From Gammaproteobacteria bacterium (GTDB taxonomy: Bacteria > Pseudomonadota > Gammaproteobacteria > Pseudomonadales > Alcanivoracaceae): a stretch of DNA of 64,000 nt. Below the pieces are notes generated by a model that was not told the DNA's origin, did not search any database, and worked only from the letters and a program-made list of their open reading frames with translations. Position numbers and translations under genes: made by a program. Positions 40,212-49,311 of this stretch are shown here, one piece after another. The number at the start of each line of letters is the position of its first letter. Position 1 is the stretch's first letter. The stretch is from the NCBI GenBank assembly GCA_018067045.1, contig JAGPVL010000027.1, forward strand, positions 21,479 through 85,478. Direction: 5' to 3'.

Positions 40212-40838
40212 ATGAAGATGGTATTGCGGATTATGGCGTTGTGTTGTGTATTTCTAGCCGGAAGCGCTGCGGCAGACGATCATATGGACTCTGTTGTAGA
40301 GACCGGTGCGGATAACGCCAGTTCGGAGAGTGTCGTTTCGCAGGAGCCTCTGCGCATCTATAAGTCCGTTGGCAAAGATGGGGTGCCGAGTTTTTCGAGT
40401 GATTCTGTCGATGGAGCTGAGGAGATTGAGCTAAAGCCGTCCAATAGTGTCCGAATTACGCCGACAAAACCCTCGACCTTTGTGGTGCCAGAAGAGCCGG
40501 AAAAGAAGGACTATAAGGTTTCAATTTCGTCGCCGGAGAATGATAAGCACTATCATAATGATCCGAAACCGGTGCCGGTTGCCGTGTCTGTGTCACCCGC
40601 GCTGGAGCAAGGTTATAGCTTAGAGGTAACGGATAATGGCGCCTTGCTGGCCGATGCTAGTGGCAAATACGTGCTTGAGTTTCCTGAGCGTGGTGAGCAT
40701 CGGCTCGTGGCGAGGGTAGTTGACGACAAGGGTGAAGTGCTTGCTGAGTCTAAGGCGGTCACCATTTTTGTGCACAGGGTTAGCCAGCTGACGAATCCTC
40801 AGTTCTCTAAACCCAAGCCCAAGCCCAAAAACCGTTAA
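40212..40838 (+). CDS. DUF4124-type secreted protein between glnA and ntrB
   Basis: A 208-residue protein starting at ATG 40212 behind GGAG (an upstream ATG at 40197 is an alternative). A signal peptide (VLRIMALCCVFLAGSAAA) is followed by a DUF4124-like segment (LRIYKSVGKDGVPSFSSD, about 45-65), a linker, and a C-terminal beta-sandwich-like part (YKVSISSPENDKHYHNDPKPVPVAVSVSP ... HRLVARVVDDKGEVLAESKAVTIFVH). It ends in a Lys/Pro-rich tail. A gene of this kind often lies between glnA and ntrB in pseudomonads and relatives. The function is unknown; its place behind the glnA terminator suggests partial readthrough or its own promoter. Confidence 0.8.
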   Translation: MKMVLRIMALCCVFLAGSAAADDHMDSVVETGADNASSESVVSQEPLRIYKSVGKDGVPSFSSDSVDGAEEIELKPSNSVRITPTKPSTFVVPEEPEKKDYKVSISSPENDKHYHNDPKPVPVAVSVSPALEQGYSLEVTDNGALLADASGKYVLEFPERGEHRLVARVVDDKGEVLAESKAVTIFVHRVSQLTNPQFSKPKPKPKNR

Positions 40839-40869
40839 AGCCTCGATTAAGCAACTAGTGATCGAAAGG

Positions 40870-40886
40870 TGCACCAAAATGGTGCC
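40870..40886. promoter_or_regulatory. NtrC-binding site upstream of ntrB
   Basis: TGCACC-N5-GGTGCC matches the NtrC consensus. A TATAAT at 40905-40910 places this site over the -35 region of a possible sigma-70 promoter, so NtrC may repress its own operon there, as at the enterobacterial glnL promoter. No good -35 hexamer is visible. Confidence 0.75.
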
Positions 40887-40991
40887 CGTATATGGGCGCC
40901 GACCTATAATTGCCCATTTTAGCCCTGTCGCAACGGTCTCGATGCCCAATATCGAGGCTGTTTGTGGCCTGAAAATTGCTTTTGACCGGAC

Positions 40992-42101
40992 ATGGGCATG
41001 ACTCTCGTTTCAGAAAAATCGCTGCATCAGCGATTACTCGATAATTTGCGCACCGCGGTGCTGTTGCTAGACGGCAGCTTAGTGGTGCGTTATCTCAATC
41101 CGGCGGCGGAGGTATTGCTCGCCACCAGCGCAAGTCGATGCGTAGGGCAGGCGCTGCCAGAATATTTCTTTGCCGATGAAGATGTGCGCGGCGCGCTGGA
41201 TAAGTGCATTCGCAAGGCGCACCCCTTTACCCGTCGTGAAGCGCTATTGCATGTCTCACCAGGCAACGAGGTGGCAGTGGATTATAGCGTCAGCCAGTTA
41301 AATGATCCGGGCCAAGAGCCGACGTTATTGGTTGAAATTCAACCGCTGGATCGGTTGTTGCGCATTACCCGTGAGGAGGCGTTGATTCATGCTCAGCAGG
41401 CGACGCGCGCGCTGGTGCGTGGGGTGGCTCATGAGATTAAAAACCCACTGGGAGGCATTCGTGGCGCTGCACAGCTTTTAGAGCGCGCACTACCTGACCC
41501 AGAGTTGGCCGAGTACACAAAGGTGATTATTCATGAGGCGGACCGCCTGAGAAATCTCGCCGACAGAATGCTTGGGCCAAGAAAGTTACCGAATTACACC
41601 GACGAAAATGTCCATGAATCATTAGAGCACGTACGCCAATTGATGTTGGCGGAACTGCATCACGCAGTGGCTATCGACCGCGATTACGATCCGTCATTGC
41701 CTGAAATACCTGCAGATCGCGACCAGCTTATTCAGGTGTTATTGAACTTGGTTCGCAACGCCGCGCAAGCATTGACCGAGCAAAAAGTTGAAGCGCCTCG
41801 TATTGCCTTGCGCACCCGCGCATTGCGGCAATTTACTATTGGTATGCACCGACACCGTTTAGTGGCGCGTATTGATATTGAAGATAACGGCCCGGGAATA
41901 CCTGAGGAGTTAAAAGAAACGTTGTTTTATCCAATGGTGAGCGGGCGAGCGAATGGTTCAGGTCTAGGCTTGTCCATCGCGCAAGCCATTATTAGCCAGC
42001 ACCGAGGGTTGATCGAATGCGAAAGCGTCCCTGGAAAAACAGTTTTTAGTTTGTTGTTACCGATGGAGCCTGCATCGCCATCCGACGGAGAGAGTCACTA
42101 A
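40992..42101 (+). CDS. ntrB: Nitrogen regulation sensor kinase NtrB (GlnL)
   Basis: A 369-residue cytoplasmic histidine kinase/phosphatase controlling NtrC. A PAS domain (about 10-120, LLLDGSLVVRYLNPAAEVLLATSA) is followed by the H-box VRGVAHEIKNPLGGIRGAAQLLERAL with the phospho-His near residue 147, and ATPase boxes VLLNLVRNAAQAL, DIEDNGPGIPEE and GSGLGLSIAQAII. An in-frame ATG six bases later (40998) is an equally possible start, since neither has a strong ribosome-binding site. ntrC starts two bases after its stop. Confidence 0.97.
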   Translation: MGMTLVSEKSLHQRLLDNLRTAVLLLDGSLVVRYLNPAAEVLLATSASRCVGQALPEYFFADEDVRGALDKCIRKAHPFTRREALLHVSPGNEVAVDYSVSQLNDPGQEPTLLVEIQPLDRLLRITREEALIHAQQATRALVRGVAHEIKNPLGGIRGAAQLLERALPDPELAEYTKVIIHEADRLRNLADRMLGPRKLPNYTDENVHESLEHVRQLMLAELHHAVAIDRDYDPSLPEIPADRDQLIQVLLNLVRNAAQALTEQKVEAPRIALRTRALRQFTIGMHRHRLVARIDIEDNGPGIPEELKETLFYPMVSGRANGSGLGLSIAQAIISQHRGLIECESVPGKTVFSLLLPMEPASPSDGESH

Positions 42102-42103
42102 TT

Positions 42104-43534
42104 ATGAGCGCCAATATCTGGGTCATCGATGATGACCGTTCAATTCGCTGGGTGCTGGAAAAAGCCCTCAGTCAGGAAGGATTTACGGCGCATTGCTATG
42201 AGGATGCGGATGAGGCACTGAATCAACTGGAAGATGGCGTTACGCCCCCTGATGTGTTGATTTCAGATGTGCGTATGCCGGGCACTGACGGTTTGCGTAT
42301 GTTGCGCATCTTGAATAAAAAGTATCCAGAGCTACCGGTTATTATTATGACCGCCCACTCGGATTTGGACTCGGCCGTAGCCTCGTATCAGGGCGGTGCT
42401 TTTGAATATTTGCCGAAGCCATTTGATGTCGATGAGGCAATTGCATTAGTTAAGCGTGCGCTGCGTCATCGTGCCGAGCAAGAAGGCGGCCCGATTGATA
42501 CGCCGGAAGAATTGCCGACGGAGATTATTGGTGAAGCGCCGGCTATGCAGGAAGTGTTTCGCGCGATTGGACGTCTTTCTCACTCCAATGTGACGGTGTT
42601 GATTAACGGTCAGTCGGGTACCGGTAAAGAGTTGGTGGCGCGTGCATTGCATCGTCATTCTGTGCGTAAAGAAAAGCCATTCGTGGCGTTAAATATGGCA
42701 GCGATTCCAAAAGATCTGATTGAGTCGGAATTGTTTGGTCATGAGAAAGGTAGTTTTACCGGTGCGAACGCACAGCGCATTGGCCGCTTTGAGCAGTCTA
42801 ATGGCGGCACGCTATTTCTTGATGAAATCGGCGATATGCCGTTAGAAGCGCAAACTCGTTTGCTGCGTGTGCTGCAAGAAAATGAATTTTATCGGGTAGG
42901 TGGAACAACGCCGATTAAAGTTGATGTACGGATCATCGCTGCGACACACCAAAATTTAGAAAAGTTGGTAAAAGACGGCGATTTCCGAGAAGATCTTTTT
43001 CATCGCGTAAATGTTATTCGCATCCATATTCCGAAAATGTCTGAACGTCGAGAAGACATTCCTCGTTTGGCCGGACATTTTCTAAAGAGTGCGGCAAAGG
43101 AGTTGGGCGTCGAGGCAAAAACGCTGCATCAAGACACCGAGCGCTATATATCGTCGCTGGCATGGCCAGGCAATGTGCGTCAGCTGGAAAATGCTTGTCG
43201 TTGGTTGACGGTCATGGCATCGGGCCGTGAAGTGTTAGTTGATGATCTTCCGCCTGAACTTAAGTTACAGGAAGCGAGTAAACCTGAGAGTGGTGGCGAT
43301 TGGGAAAAAGGTTTGCGGCTGTGGGCGGATCGCGCCTTGTCCTCTGGAGGTCGTGGCATCCTTGATGAAGCGGTTCCTGCGTTTGAGCGCGCGATGATCG
43401 AAGTGGCGCTAAAGCATACCGGTGGGCGTCGGCGTGATGCCGCAACGTTGCTGGGCTGGGGGCGTAATACCTTGACCCGAAAAATTAAAGAATTGGGAAT
43501 GGAAGAAGAGTTAGGCCAAGAGGTGGAAGAGTAA
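42104..43534 (+). CDS. ntrC: Nitrogen regulator NtrC (GlnG)
   Basis: A 476-residue sigma-54 activator. The receiver domain has phospho-acceptor Asp55 ([10 protein letters not shown]). The AAA+ domain has Walker A GQSGTGKE, the sigma-54 contact loop, and Walker [14 protein letters not shown]. The contact loop reads GSFTGA instead of the canonical GAFTGA, a variant known to occur in natural activators. The C-terminal Fis-type helix-turn-helix ([22 protein letters not shown]) binds sites such as those upstream of glnA and ntrB. It is cotranscribed with ntrB. Confidence 0.97.
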   Translation: MSANIWVIDDDRSIRWVLEKALSQEGFTAHCYEDADEALNQLEDGVTPPDVLISDVRMPGTDGLRMLRILNKKYPELPVIIMTAHSDLDSAVASYQGGAFEYLPKPFDVDEAIALVKRALRHRAEQEGGPIDTPEELPTEIIGEAPAMQEVFRAIGRLSHSNVTVLINGQSGTGKELVARALHRHSVRKEKPFVALNMAAIPKDLIESELFGHEKGSFTGANAQRIGRFEQSNGGTLFLDEIGDMPLEAQTRLLRVLQENEFYRVGGTTPIKVDVRIIAATHQNLEKLVKDGDFREDLFHRVNVIRIHIPKMSERREDIPRLAGHFLKSAAKELGVEAKTLHQDTERYISSLAWPGNVRQLENACRWLTVMASGREVLVDDLPPELKLQEASKPESGGDWEKGLRLWADRALSSGGRGILDEAVPAFERAMIEVALKHTGGRRRDAATLLGWGRNTLTRKIKELGMEEELGQEVEE

Positions 43535-43564
43535 CGTTTTCTATCGTCATTCTAAATATAGAAT

Positions 43565-43611
43565 CAACGCAAAACGCGCGCTAGGAGCCATCCAGTGCGC
43601 GTTTTGCGTTG
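43565..43611. repeat. 15-bp perfect inverted repeat at a convergent gene junction
   Basis: CAACGCAAAACGCGC (43565-43579) and its complement (43597-43611) flank 17 bases; the right arm is coding sequence for the C-terminus of the minus-strand lipoprotein. A smaller hairpin, ATTCTA-AATA-TAGAAT, lies directly before it at 43549-43564. These may end transcription from both sides, but no strong T-run follows. Confidence 0.6.
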
Positions 43612-44072
43612 AGAGAGAGGAGCTGCCAATCTCCGTTGCCCGGCCATGTGTCGAGTTTTTGCCATTGCGATGTCACGCGATATATTTGTCCTGTGTTGGG
43701 CAGTAATCCGCCGCTGCCGCCGGTAGTAAAAACATTGAAGGTGGCGTCGGCGCGATCTTTGTTCATGGAGTCAGGCTGTACTTGCAGGTTCGTTACCGCG
43801 ACAGAAATATTTTTATGTCGATAAAAAGTCGCGAGTAGTACCTTGTGTACTTGTTTGCGGTCCATACCACCACGTGGGCCATTGCTGTGAAAGTTTTCAT
43901 GTAGGTGAGCCATCACCGCGCCGCTTTGGCGTTCTTCAAGTGCTACGGTTATTTCTTCCAAGGCGAGGGCAATACCGTGTTCAGCCGGTGTCTCGCTACA
44001 GCCACCGCTTAGCAGTTGCAGTGCAATCAGGCCAAGGTATGCTGAGTGACGTAAGCTTATGCGTGCGTCCAT
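43581..44072 (-). CDS. Predicted lipoprotein, nuclear-transport-factor-2-like size
   Basis: 163 residues from ATG 44072 (GAGG eight bases upstream). A lipobox LSGGC follows the hydrophobic run, so it should be anchored by Cys near residue 25. The mature part has two helices (ALALEEITVALEERQSGAVMAHLHENF), RKQVHKVLLATFYRHKNISVAVTNLQV, and a beta-rich end (VTSQWQKLDTWPGNGDWQLLSLN). The layout suggests an NTF2/SnoaL-like cone fold, but I cannot confirm that. Its role is unknown. It is convergent with ntrC and divergent from pip. Confidence 0.7.
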   Translation of the reverse strand: MDARISLRHSAYLGLIALQLLSGGCSETPAEHGIALALEEITVALEERQSGAVMAHLHENFHSNGPRGGMDRKQVHKVLLATFYRHKNISVAVTNLQVQPDSMNKDRADATFNVFTTGGSGGLLPNTGQIYRVTSQWQKLDTWPGNGDWQLLSLNAKRALDGS

Positions 44073-44198
44073 ATTTGGGGCCTCTTGGTGACGCCTAGCT
44101 ATGCGCTTTAGGCTTTTCTGCAGCCTACCACGAGCAACTCTATCCAGAAATGCACTAAGCATGCGGGCTGCAATAACCCTAGAGGAATAGATCGAAAC

Positions 44199-45143
44199 AT
44201 GTATCCGGAAATAGAGCCGTTCCAGCAATGTGATTTACAGGTGGATGAGACACATACTGTTTATATTGAGGAGTGTGGCAATCCGAACGGCGTGCCGGTT
44301 TTGGTCTTGCATGGTGGGCCTGGCGGTGGCTGTAGTCCGCGTTTGCGACGTTTCTTTGATCCCGCGTATTGGCGCATTATTTTATTCGATCAGCGTGGCG
44401 CGGGTCGGTCCCGCCCCTATGCGCACCTTGACGGGAATAATCTCGCCAGCTTGTTAGGTGACATTGAAAAAATACGGACACACTTGTCGATTGATCGCTG
44501 GGCGCTGTTTGGTGGGTCGTGGGGTAGCACCCTCGCTCTGCATTATGCGCTTGCGTCTTCCGACGCTGTACTGGGAATGGTATTACGCGGCATCTTTTTG
44601 GCGCGTGACGAAGACCTCGATTGGCTTTATCGCGCCGGTGGCGCGGCGGCGATGAAGCCTGATGCGTGGCAAGCTTTTTTGAAACCTTTGTCGTCATCAG
44701 GGCGGAAAGATCCACTGCAGGCGTATTACCAAGAGCTATTGCCTGATACAGAAAGGGCGCGCCTGTGCGCGCTCGCTTGGTCAGCTTGGGAGGCGCAGTG
44801 CGCGACGCTAACGCCTGATCTTGCTGTGGAGGCTGGATTTGCTAAAGCGGCGTGGGCGTTGGCACGAATCGAGGCGCATTTTTTTGCTGGTGGCGGTATG
44901 GCGGGAGCTGCACCGATCTTGCCGCGAATGGATAATCTTGCGGATATCCCGGGTTACCTCGTTCATGGTCGTTATGATCTGGTCTGTAAGCCTGAGCAGG
45001 CGTGGGCATTGCATCAGCATTGGCGCTCGAGTGAGTTAACGTGGGTGGATGCGGCCGGCCACTCGGCGATGGAACCGGCGATCAGTACGGCACTTGTCGA
45101 GTCGGTGAACGCGTTGCGGCTGAGACTGGGGGGAGTGGCATGA
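44199..45143 (+). CDS. pip: Proline iminopeptidase
   Basis: A 314-residue alpha/beta hydrolase removing N-terminal proline from peptides. It has LVLHGGPGGGCSP (oxyanion loop), FDQRGAGRSRP, the nucleophile Ser107 in ALFGGSWGS, Asp in VHGRYDLVC, and His in DAAGHSAMEP. The length is close to that of other prolyl iminopeptidases (about 315-325). Its stop overlaps the dtd start by four bases, a pairing common in pseudomonads. Confidence 0.95.
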   Translation: MYPEIEPFQQCDLQVDETHTVYIEECGNPNGVPVLVLHGGPGGGCSPRLRRFFDPAYWRIILFDQRGAGRSRPYAHLDGNNLASLLGDIEKIRTHLSIDRWALFGGSWGSTLALHYALASSDAVLGMVLRGIFLARDEDLDWLYRAGGAAAMKPDAWQAFLKPLSSSGRKDPLQAYYQELLPDTERARLCALAWSAWEAQCATLTPDLAVEAGFAKAAWALARIEAHFFAGGGMAGAAPILPRMDNLADIPGYLVHGRYDLVCKPEQAWALHQHWRSSELTWVDAAGHSAMEPAISTALVESVNALRLRLGGVA

Positions 45144-45580
45144 AAGCGGTTGTGCAGCGTGTGGCGCGTGCCAGCGTGACCATTGACGGCAACTGTTGTT
45201 CAGAAATTGAACAGGGTCTGCTCGTGTTGCTGGGGGTCGAGCAGGATGATGACGTTAGCACAGCCGAGAAGTTAGCGGCGAAGTTGCTTAAATTCCGTAT
45301 TTTTTCTGATCAAGACGGAAAAATGAATTGGAATATCAGCGATGTTGGTGGCAGTTTGCTCGTTGTGTCGCAGTTTACGTTGGCTGCCACAACGGGCCAA
45401 GGCAACCGTCCCGGATTTAGTTCGGCAGCAGCGCCCGTGTTGGCTGAGTCTCTATATGAGCACTTCGTCACAGTTTTGCGTCGAGCCGATGCTGTGCCGG
45501 TGAAAACCGGTGTGTTTGCCGCGGACATGCAAGTGAGTTTGCTCAATGATGGCCCTGTGACTTTTACCTTTGATGTGTAA
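45140..45580 (+). CDS. dtd: D-aminoacyl-tRNA deacylase
   Basis: A 146-residue enzyme that hydrolyses D-aminoacyl-tRNA and mischarged glycyl-tRNA. Both signature motifs are intact: the SQFTL nucleophile motif (LVVSQFTLAA) and the Gly-Pro cis motif NDGPVTF near the C-terminus. The start is ATG 45140 inside the overlap with pip; the frame extending upstream is within pip. GGGAG precedes it. Confidence 0.96.
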   Translation: MKAVVQRVARASVTIDGNCCSEIEQGLLVLLGVEQDDDVSTAEKLAAKLLKFRIFSDQDGKMNWNISDVGGSLLVVSQFTLAATTGQGNRPGFSSAAAPVLAESLYEHFVTVLRRADAVPVKTGVFAADMQVSLLNDGPVTFTFDV

Positions 45581-45752
45581 GCGTAATTATTTTTTTGTAG
45601 GCTAGGGTGACTTGAGTTCAGTGTTTATTGGTTGGCTATTGCAAAGCGTTTTGGCTTGATGAATTATGGATGGCACTGATCGTGAGATCTGGCCTGGCCG
45701 GTATCGAGACGATCTATACAGGAAGTCACCTAAAATAAGTCGGAGATCAACC

Positions 45753-46232
45753 ATGAAGAAAGCGATTATTGCTGCTGCACTGCTGGGATCATCTTTGGGC
45801 GCACATGCGGAAGCACCGGGCGGCCCAGGCTGTGGTTGGGGCAACATGTTGTTTGATGGCCAATCAGGCCTGCCAATGCACTTGTTGGCGACGATTGTGA
45901 ATGGCACTTCAGGTAACGCAACTTTCGGCATGACAACTGGCACCAATGGTTGTTCAACGAGCGGTTCTTTGAGCTATAGCGGCAAGAGCCTGCTGGCAAT
46001 GAATGGTGTATTGGAAGAAGTAGCGATGGATATGGCGGCTGGTCAGGGCGAAGCTCTAACTGCACTATCTGTATCGATGGGCGTTCCGACAGCCGATCGC
46101 GCACACTTTAACGCTGTTATGCATGACAACTTCGCGGTTATCTTTGATTCTGAAAGCGTAACGGCTGGCGAAGTAGCTGACAGCATCGCTGCTGTTATGA
46201 AGAAAGACCAAAAGCTGGCGCAGTTTATCTAA
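45753..46232 (+). CDS. DUF3015 family secreted protein
   Basis: A 159-residue protein from ATG 45753 (CGGAG upstream). It has a signal peptide (KKAIIAAALLGSSLGAHA) and the family sequence GPGCGWGNMLFDGQSGLPMHLLATIVNGTSGNATFGMTTGTNGC with paired Cys, then a helical C-terminal region. It is periplasmic or exported; no function is known. It is closed by a terminator and followed by the Lnb-like gene, an order also found in pseudomonads. Confidence 0.9.
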   Translation: MKKAIIAAALLGSSLGAHAEAPGGPGCGWGNMLFDGQSGLPMHLLATIVNGTSGNATFGMTTGTNGCSTSGSLSYSGKSLLAMNGVLEEVAMDMAAGQGEALTALSVSMGVPTADRAHFNAVMHDNFAVIFDSESVTAGEVADSIAAVMKKDQKLAQFI

Positions 46233-46251
46233 ACTGAGTTAGTTCAAAACG

Positions 46252-46284
46252 AATGCCCTGCTGCGCGAGTGGCGGGGCATTTTT
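46252..46284 (+). terminator. Rho-independent terminator after DUF3015 gene
   Basis: AATGCCC (46252-46258) pairs with GGGCATT (46275-46281), extended by G-C pairs inside, followed by TTTTGTTTT. It lies 20 bases past the stop. Confidence 0.8.
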
Positions 46285-46307
46285 GTTTTCTGGGGTAAGA
46301 CTTTTCC

Positions 46308-48194
46308 ATGCATGATTTTTTCTTTCGGCGTATTTTCTGTGCCGGTGCGTTGGCTTTGTGCGCAGTGAATGCCTTTGCAGCTGAGTTGCAGTCAACCAAA
46401 TTCGAGCAAGAAGTATTAGATGACACGGCGCTTGAACAAGCGTTGTCACAGAGTCCTGCGTGGCTTGCGTTACTGCATATTAATCGCGGCGCGACAATGC
46501 ATAGTCGTGGCGAAAGCTATGTTGATGACCCGAAATTTTTTCTCAGTGCAGACGGGCAGACGGACCGCTTGTCTGAGTTACAGGCGACGATTCGGTTGTT
46601 GAGGCCGGACGGCGCCATAGAGCGCTGCCGCTTCCCCGCACGTTATCGCTTTCTTGCCAGCGAGCTAGGCTGGCAGGGCGCTGAACCTTTTGCTCACTGC
46701 GCAGACTATCTACAGTGGCGTAATAGTATTCCGTCTGGTCGTGCCGTATTGGTTTTTCCAGCCTCCTATTTAAATAGTCCTTCGTCGATGTTTGGGCATA
46801 CCTTGCTACGCCTCGATAGTAGTGACGCCCCTGATACCGTATGGCAGTCTTGGGCGGTTAACTTTGGCGCAGTGACAACGGAAAAAGACAATTCATTATT
46901 GTATGTCTACCGAGGCCTAGCCGGTGGCTATCCTGGTCGTTTCGTTATTGTCCCCTATGTCACTAAGGTGCAGGAATATTCGCACTTAGAGAATCGAGAC
47001 ATATGGGAATACAGTCTTGATCTGACCGATGTTGAACGTGCTCGCATGATTGATCATCTCTGGGAGCTGCAAGAGATTAATTTCGATTACTACTTTTTTG
47101 ACGAAAACTGTTCGTTTCGTTTGCTCGAGCTTCTTGATGTGGCTCGCCCCGGCAGTGGTTTGATTGAAGGTTTTCGTTTCGCCGAAGTGCCTGTGAATAC
47201 CGTGCGAACCCTGTATGACCAATCAATGGTGTCAGAACGAATATATCGGCCGTCAAAAGCTGTGTTGCTGCAAGCCGATATTGATGCGCTAACAACACAG
47301 GAGCAGCGTTTAGTAAAAGCGTTACTGGACGATCCTGCGGTGGCAAGCGGAGATGCCTTCATGGCCTTCTCGCCGCAACGTCGTCATTTGATGGCGAGAA
47401 CGGCGTATAAAACATTGCGTTTACGCGAGCGTAAGCACGTTCGCAATGAAAAGGTGGCTAGCACAGGGTTCGCGCTGTTGCGTGTGATGAGTGCGAATGC
47501 CTATGAAGAGGAGGTTGAGGTGGCGCCTCCGTCGCCGCCGGAAAGTGGCCACGGAACACAGATGATTGGTGGCGGTGGTGGTCAGCTCGAATCAAGTGAT
47601 TTTGGTGAGCTGTACTATCGGTTTACTTACCATGACTTGATTGACAATAATCGTGGTTTTTTAAAGGGTGCGCAGATTGAAGGTCTGGATTTTCGTTTTC
47701 GTTCGACCGAGTCAGATACGTTAAAACTAGAAAGCGCAGATATTATTCATATTCGTTCGCTGGCACCGCGGAACCGATTTATCAAGCCGATATCTTGGTA
47801 TGTGCATGGCGGTCTAGAGCGAGCCATGGCGGGAGACCGTAAGCGATTAGTACGTTTTGTACAGGGTGGTGCCGGCGCGTCATGGCGGTTGGGGTTGATG
47901 CAGCCTTTTGCGCTGGCAACGGTCAGGCTAGAAAATAACAGTGTCTATAGCCCGCTGGCGGAAGGGGGCGGCGGCGCCAATATCGGCGCCCTTTGGTACC
48001 TCGAACATGCGCAGATTAATACCAGTGTTGAAGGTCTTTATTTTGGCAATGATGAGTATCGTCATCGCTGGAAGGTCGACGTGAATCTGCCGATTAATCG
48101 GCAGAATGGCATACGTTTTGGATGGCAACGTGATGGCTGGCGCGGCGATGCTGAAAATAGCGTTAGTGTCGCGTGGCGACATTATTTCGACTAA
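46308..48194 (+). CDS. Lnb-like periplasmic domain protein (DUF4105)
   Basis: A 628-residue protein with a signal peptide. Residues about 30-120 form an N-terminal helical part. The central Lnb/DUF4105 domain follows: VFPASYLNSPSSMFGHTLLRLD, WAVNFGA, LYVYRGLAGGYPGRF, and NFDYYFFDENCSFRLLELLDVARP, with the His, Tyr and Cys residues that resemble a papain-like or NlpC-type catalytic set. The C-terminal third is beta-rich, possibly a barrel. It may act on an envelope peptide or lipid; this is not shown. It is followed by a hydrolase lipoprotein gene. Confidence 0.82.
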   Translation: MHDFFFRRIFCAGALALCAVNAFAAELQSTKFEQEVLDDTALEQALSQSPAWLALLHINRGATMHSRGESYVDDPKFFLSADGQTDRLSELQATIRLLRPDGAIERCRFPARYRFLASELGWQGAEPFAHCADYLQWRNSIPSGRAVLVFPASYLNSPSSMFGHTLLRLDSSDAPDTVWQSWAVNFGAVTTEKDNSLLYVYRGLAGGYPGRFVIVPYVTKVQEYSHLENRDIWEYSLDLTDVERARMIDHLWELQEINFDYYFFDENCSFRLLELLDVARPGSGLIEGFRFAEVPVNTVRTLYDQSMVSERIYRPSKAVLLQADIDALTTQEQRLVKALLDDPAVASGDAFMAFSPQRRHLMARTAYKTLRLRERKHVRNEKVASTGFALLRVMSANAYEEEVEVAPPSPPESGHGTQMIGGGGGQLESSDFGELYYRFTYHDLIDNNRGFLKGAQIEGLDFRFRSTESDTLKLESADIIHIRSLAPRNRFIKPISWYVHGGLERAMAGDRKRLVRFVQGGAGASWRLGLMQPFALATVRLENNSVYSPLAEGGGGANIGALWYLEHAQINTSVEGLYFGNDEYRHRWKVDVNLPINRQNGIRFGWQRDGWRGDAENSVSVAWRHYFD

Positions 48195-48252
48195 TCCGGT
48201 GACGCTTGTTCTGGTATCGGCTGCAGCCGTGAGATAAATATTGAGGCAGAGA

Positions 48253-49251
48253 ATGAAGCAGTTGAGGCACCGGGATAACAATGCTGTGATAAATAAAGCG
48301 CGAGCGTGGTGTTTGCTTGACCGATGGCTATTGAGCGCGGTCGTGGCCGTGTTGTTAATGCTGTCTTCCGGTTGTAGCTCGCTATTCTTTTTGCCGATGA
48401 AACCGTGGATGCAGAATCCCACGCGGATCGGCCTTGGTTACGAAGATGTTGTGCTTATTCACCCGCGTGGCGAGCGTGTCCATGGCTGGTGGTTGCCCGC
48501 CGTGGGTGAAGCGCAAGGGACCGTTTATTTTTTGCATGGCAATGCGCAAAATATTAGCACCCATATTATGAGTGTGAATTGGTTGCCGGATGCGGGCTTC
48601 AATGTTTTCTTGCTTGATTATCGTGGTTACGGTTTGAGCGAGGGCAAAGCGAAGCTGGATAATGCACTGGAAGATATTCAGTTGGGATTGGATTGGCTCG
48701 GATCGTCATCACGGTTACAAGGTAAGCCGCTTATTGTGTTCGGGCAAAGCCTTGGCGCGAGTATGGGCATTGCGGTGATGGCTGATGAGCAGAATCAGGC
48801 TAAGGCACAGTGTGCAGTGTTTGAAGCTGCGTTTAGTGGCTATCGCGATATCGCAGGTGTCATGATGAAGCGCAGTTGGTTGTTGTGGCCGATGCGGCCG
48901 TTGGTATTACCGCTTTTGCCAAATCGTGACATGGATCCTATCGAACATGTTGCCGATGTTTCGATGCCGAAGATGATTATGCACAGCAAAGAAGATGGGG
49001 TGATTCCATTTTCTCAGGGTGAGGCGTTATACGATGCGGCTAGCGGCGTGAAAATCTTTCAGCCCTTGCTAGGCGAGCACATTGCGGCGATACATGATCC
49101 GTCCGTGCAGAAAAGAGTGATGGAGTATTTCTATAGCCACTGCGGCGTGACAAGGCCTGTGCCGCTGGATGCAGGTGGAGTACAGAATGGTGTGCTAGCT
49201 GTGCCGCCCGCACCGGCGCCGGCGAATGATTCGCGTACGTTGCAATTTTAA
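48253..49251 (+). CDS. Alpha/beta hydrolase lipoprotein
   Basis: 332 residues from ATG 48253 behind GAGG. An N-terminal basic stretch and hydrophobic run end in lipobox LSSGC (Cys near residue 41). The hydrolase fold is clear: VYFLHGNAQNIS, LLDYRGYGLSEGKAKLDNALED, nucleophile motif GQSLGAS, Asp in MHSKEDGVIPFSQGE, and His in LGEHIAAIHD. It resembles the BEM46/YqkD-type hydrolases. The substrate is unknown. The C-terminal 35 residues are Pro/Ala-rich. It lies 58 bases after the Lnb-like gene and is convergent with tatC. Confidence 0.88.
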   Translation: MKQLRHRDNNAVINKARAWCLLDRWLLSAVVAVLLMLSSGCSSLFFLPMKPWMQNPTRIGLGYEDVVLIHPRGERVHGWWLPAVGEAQGTVYFLHGNAQNISTHIMSVNWLPDAGFNVFLLDYRGYGLSEGKAKLDNALEDIQLGLDWLGSSSRLQGKPLIVFGQSLGASMGIAVMADEQNQAKAQCAVFEAAFSGYRDIAGVMMKRSWLLWPMRPLVLPLLPNRDMDPIEHVADVSMPKMIMHSKEDGVIPFSQGEALYDAASGVKIFQPLLGEHIAAIHDPSVQKRVMEYFYSHCGVTRPVPLDAGGVQNGVLAVPPAPAPANDSRTLQF

Positions 49252-49311
49252 TTCATGGCGCCGAACACGGTATCGTCAAGTAAGTTATTTTAGGGATGAC
49301 AGGCTTAACGC

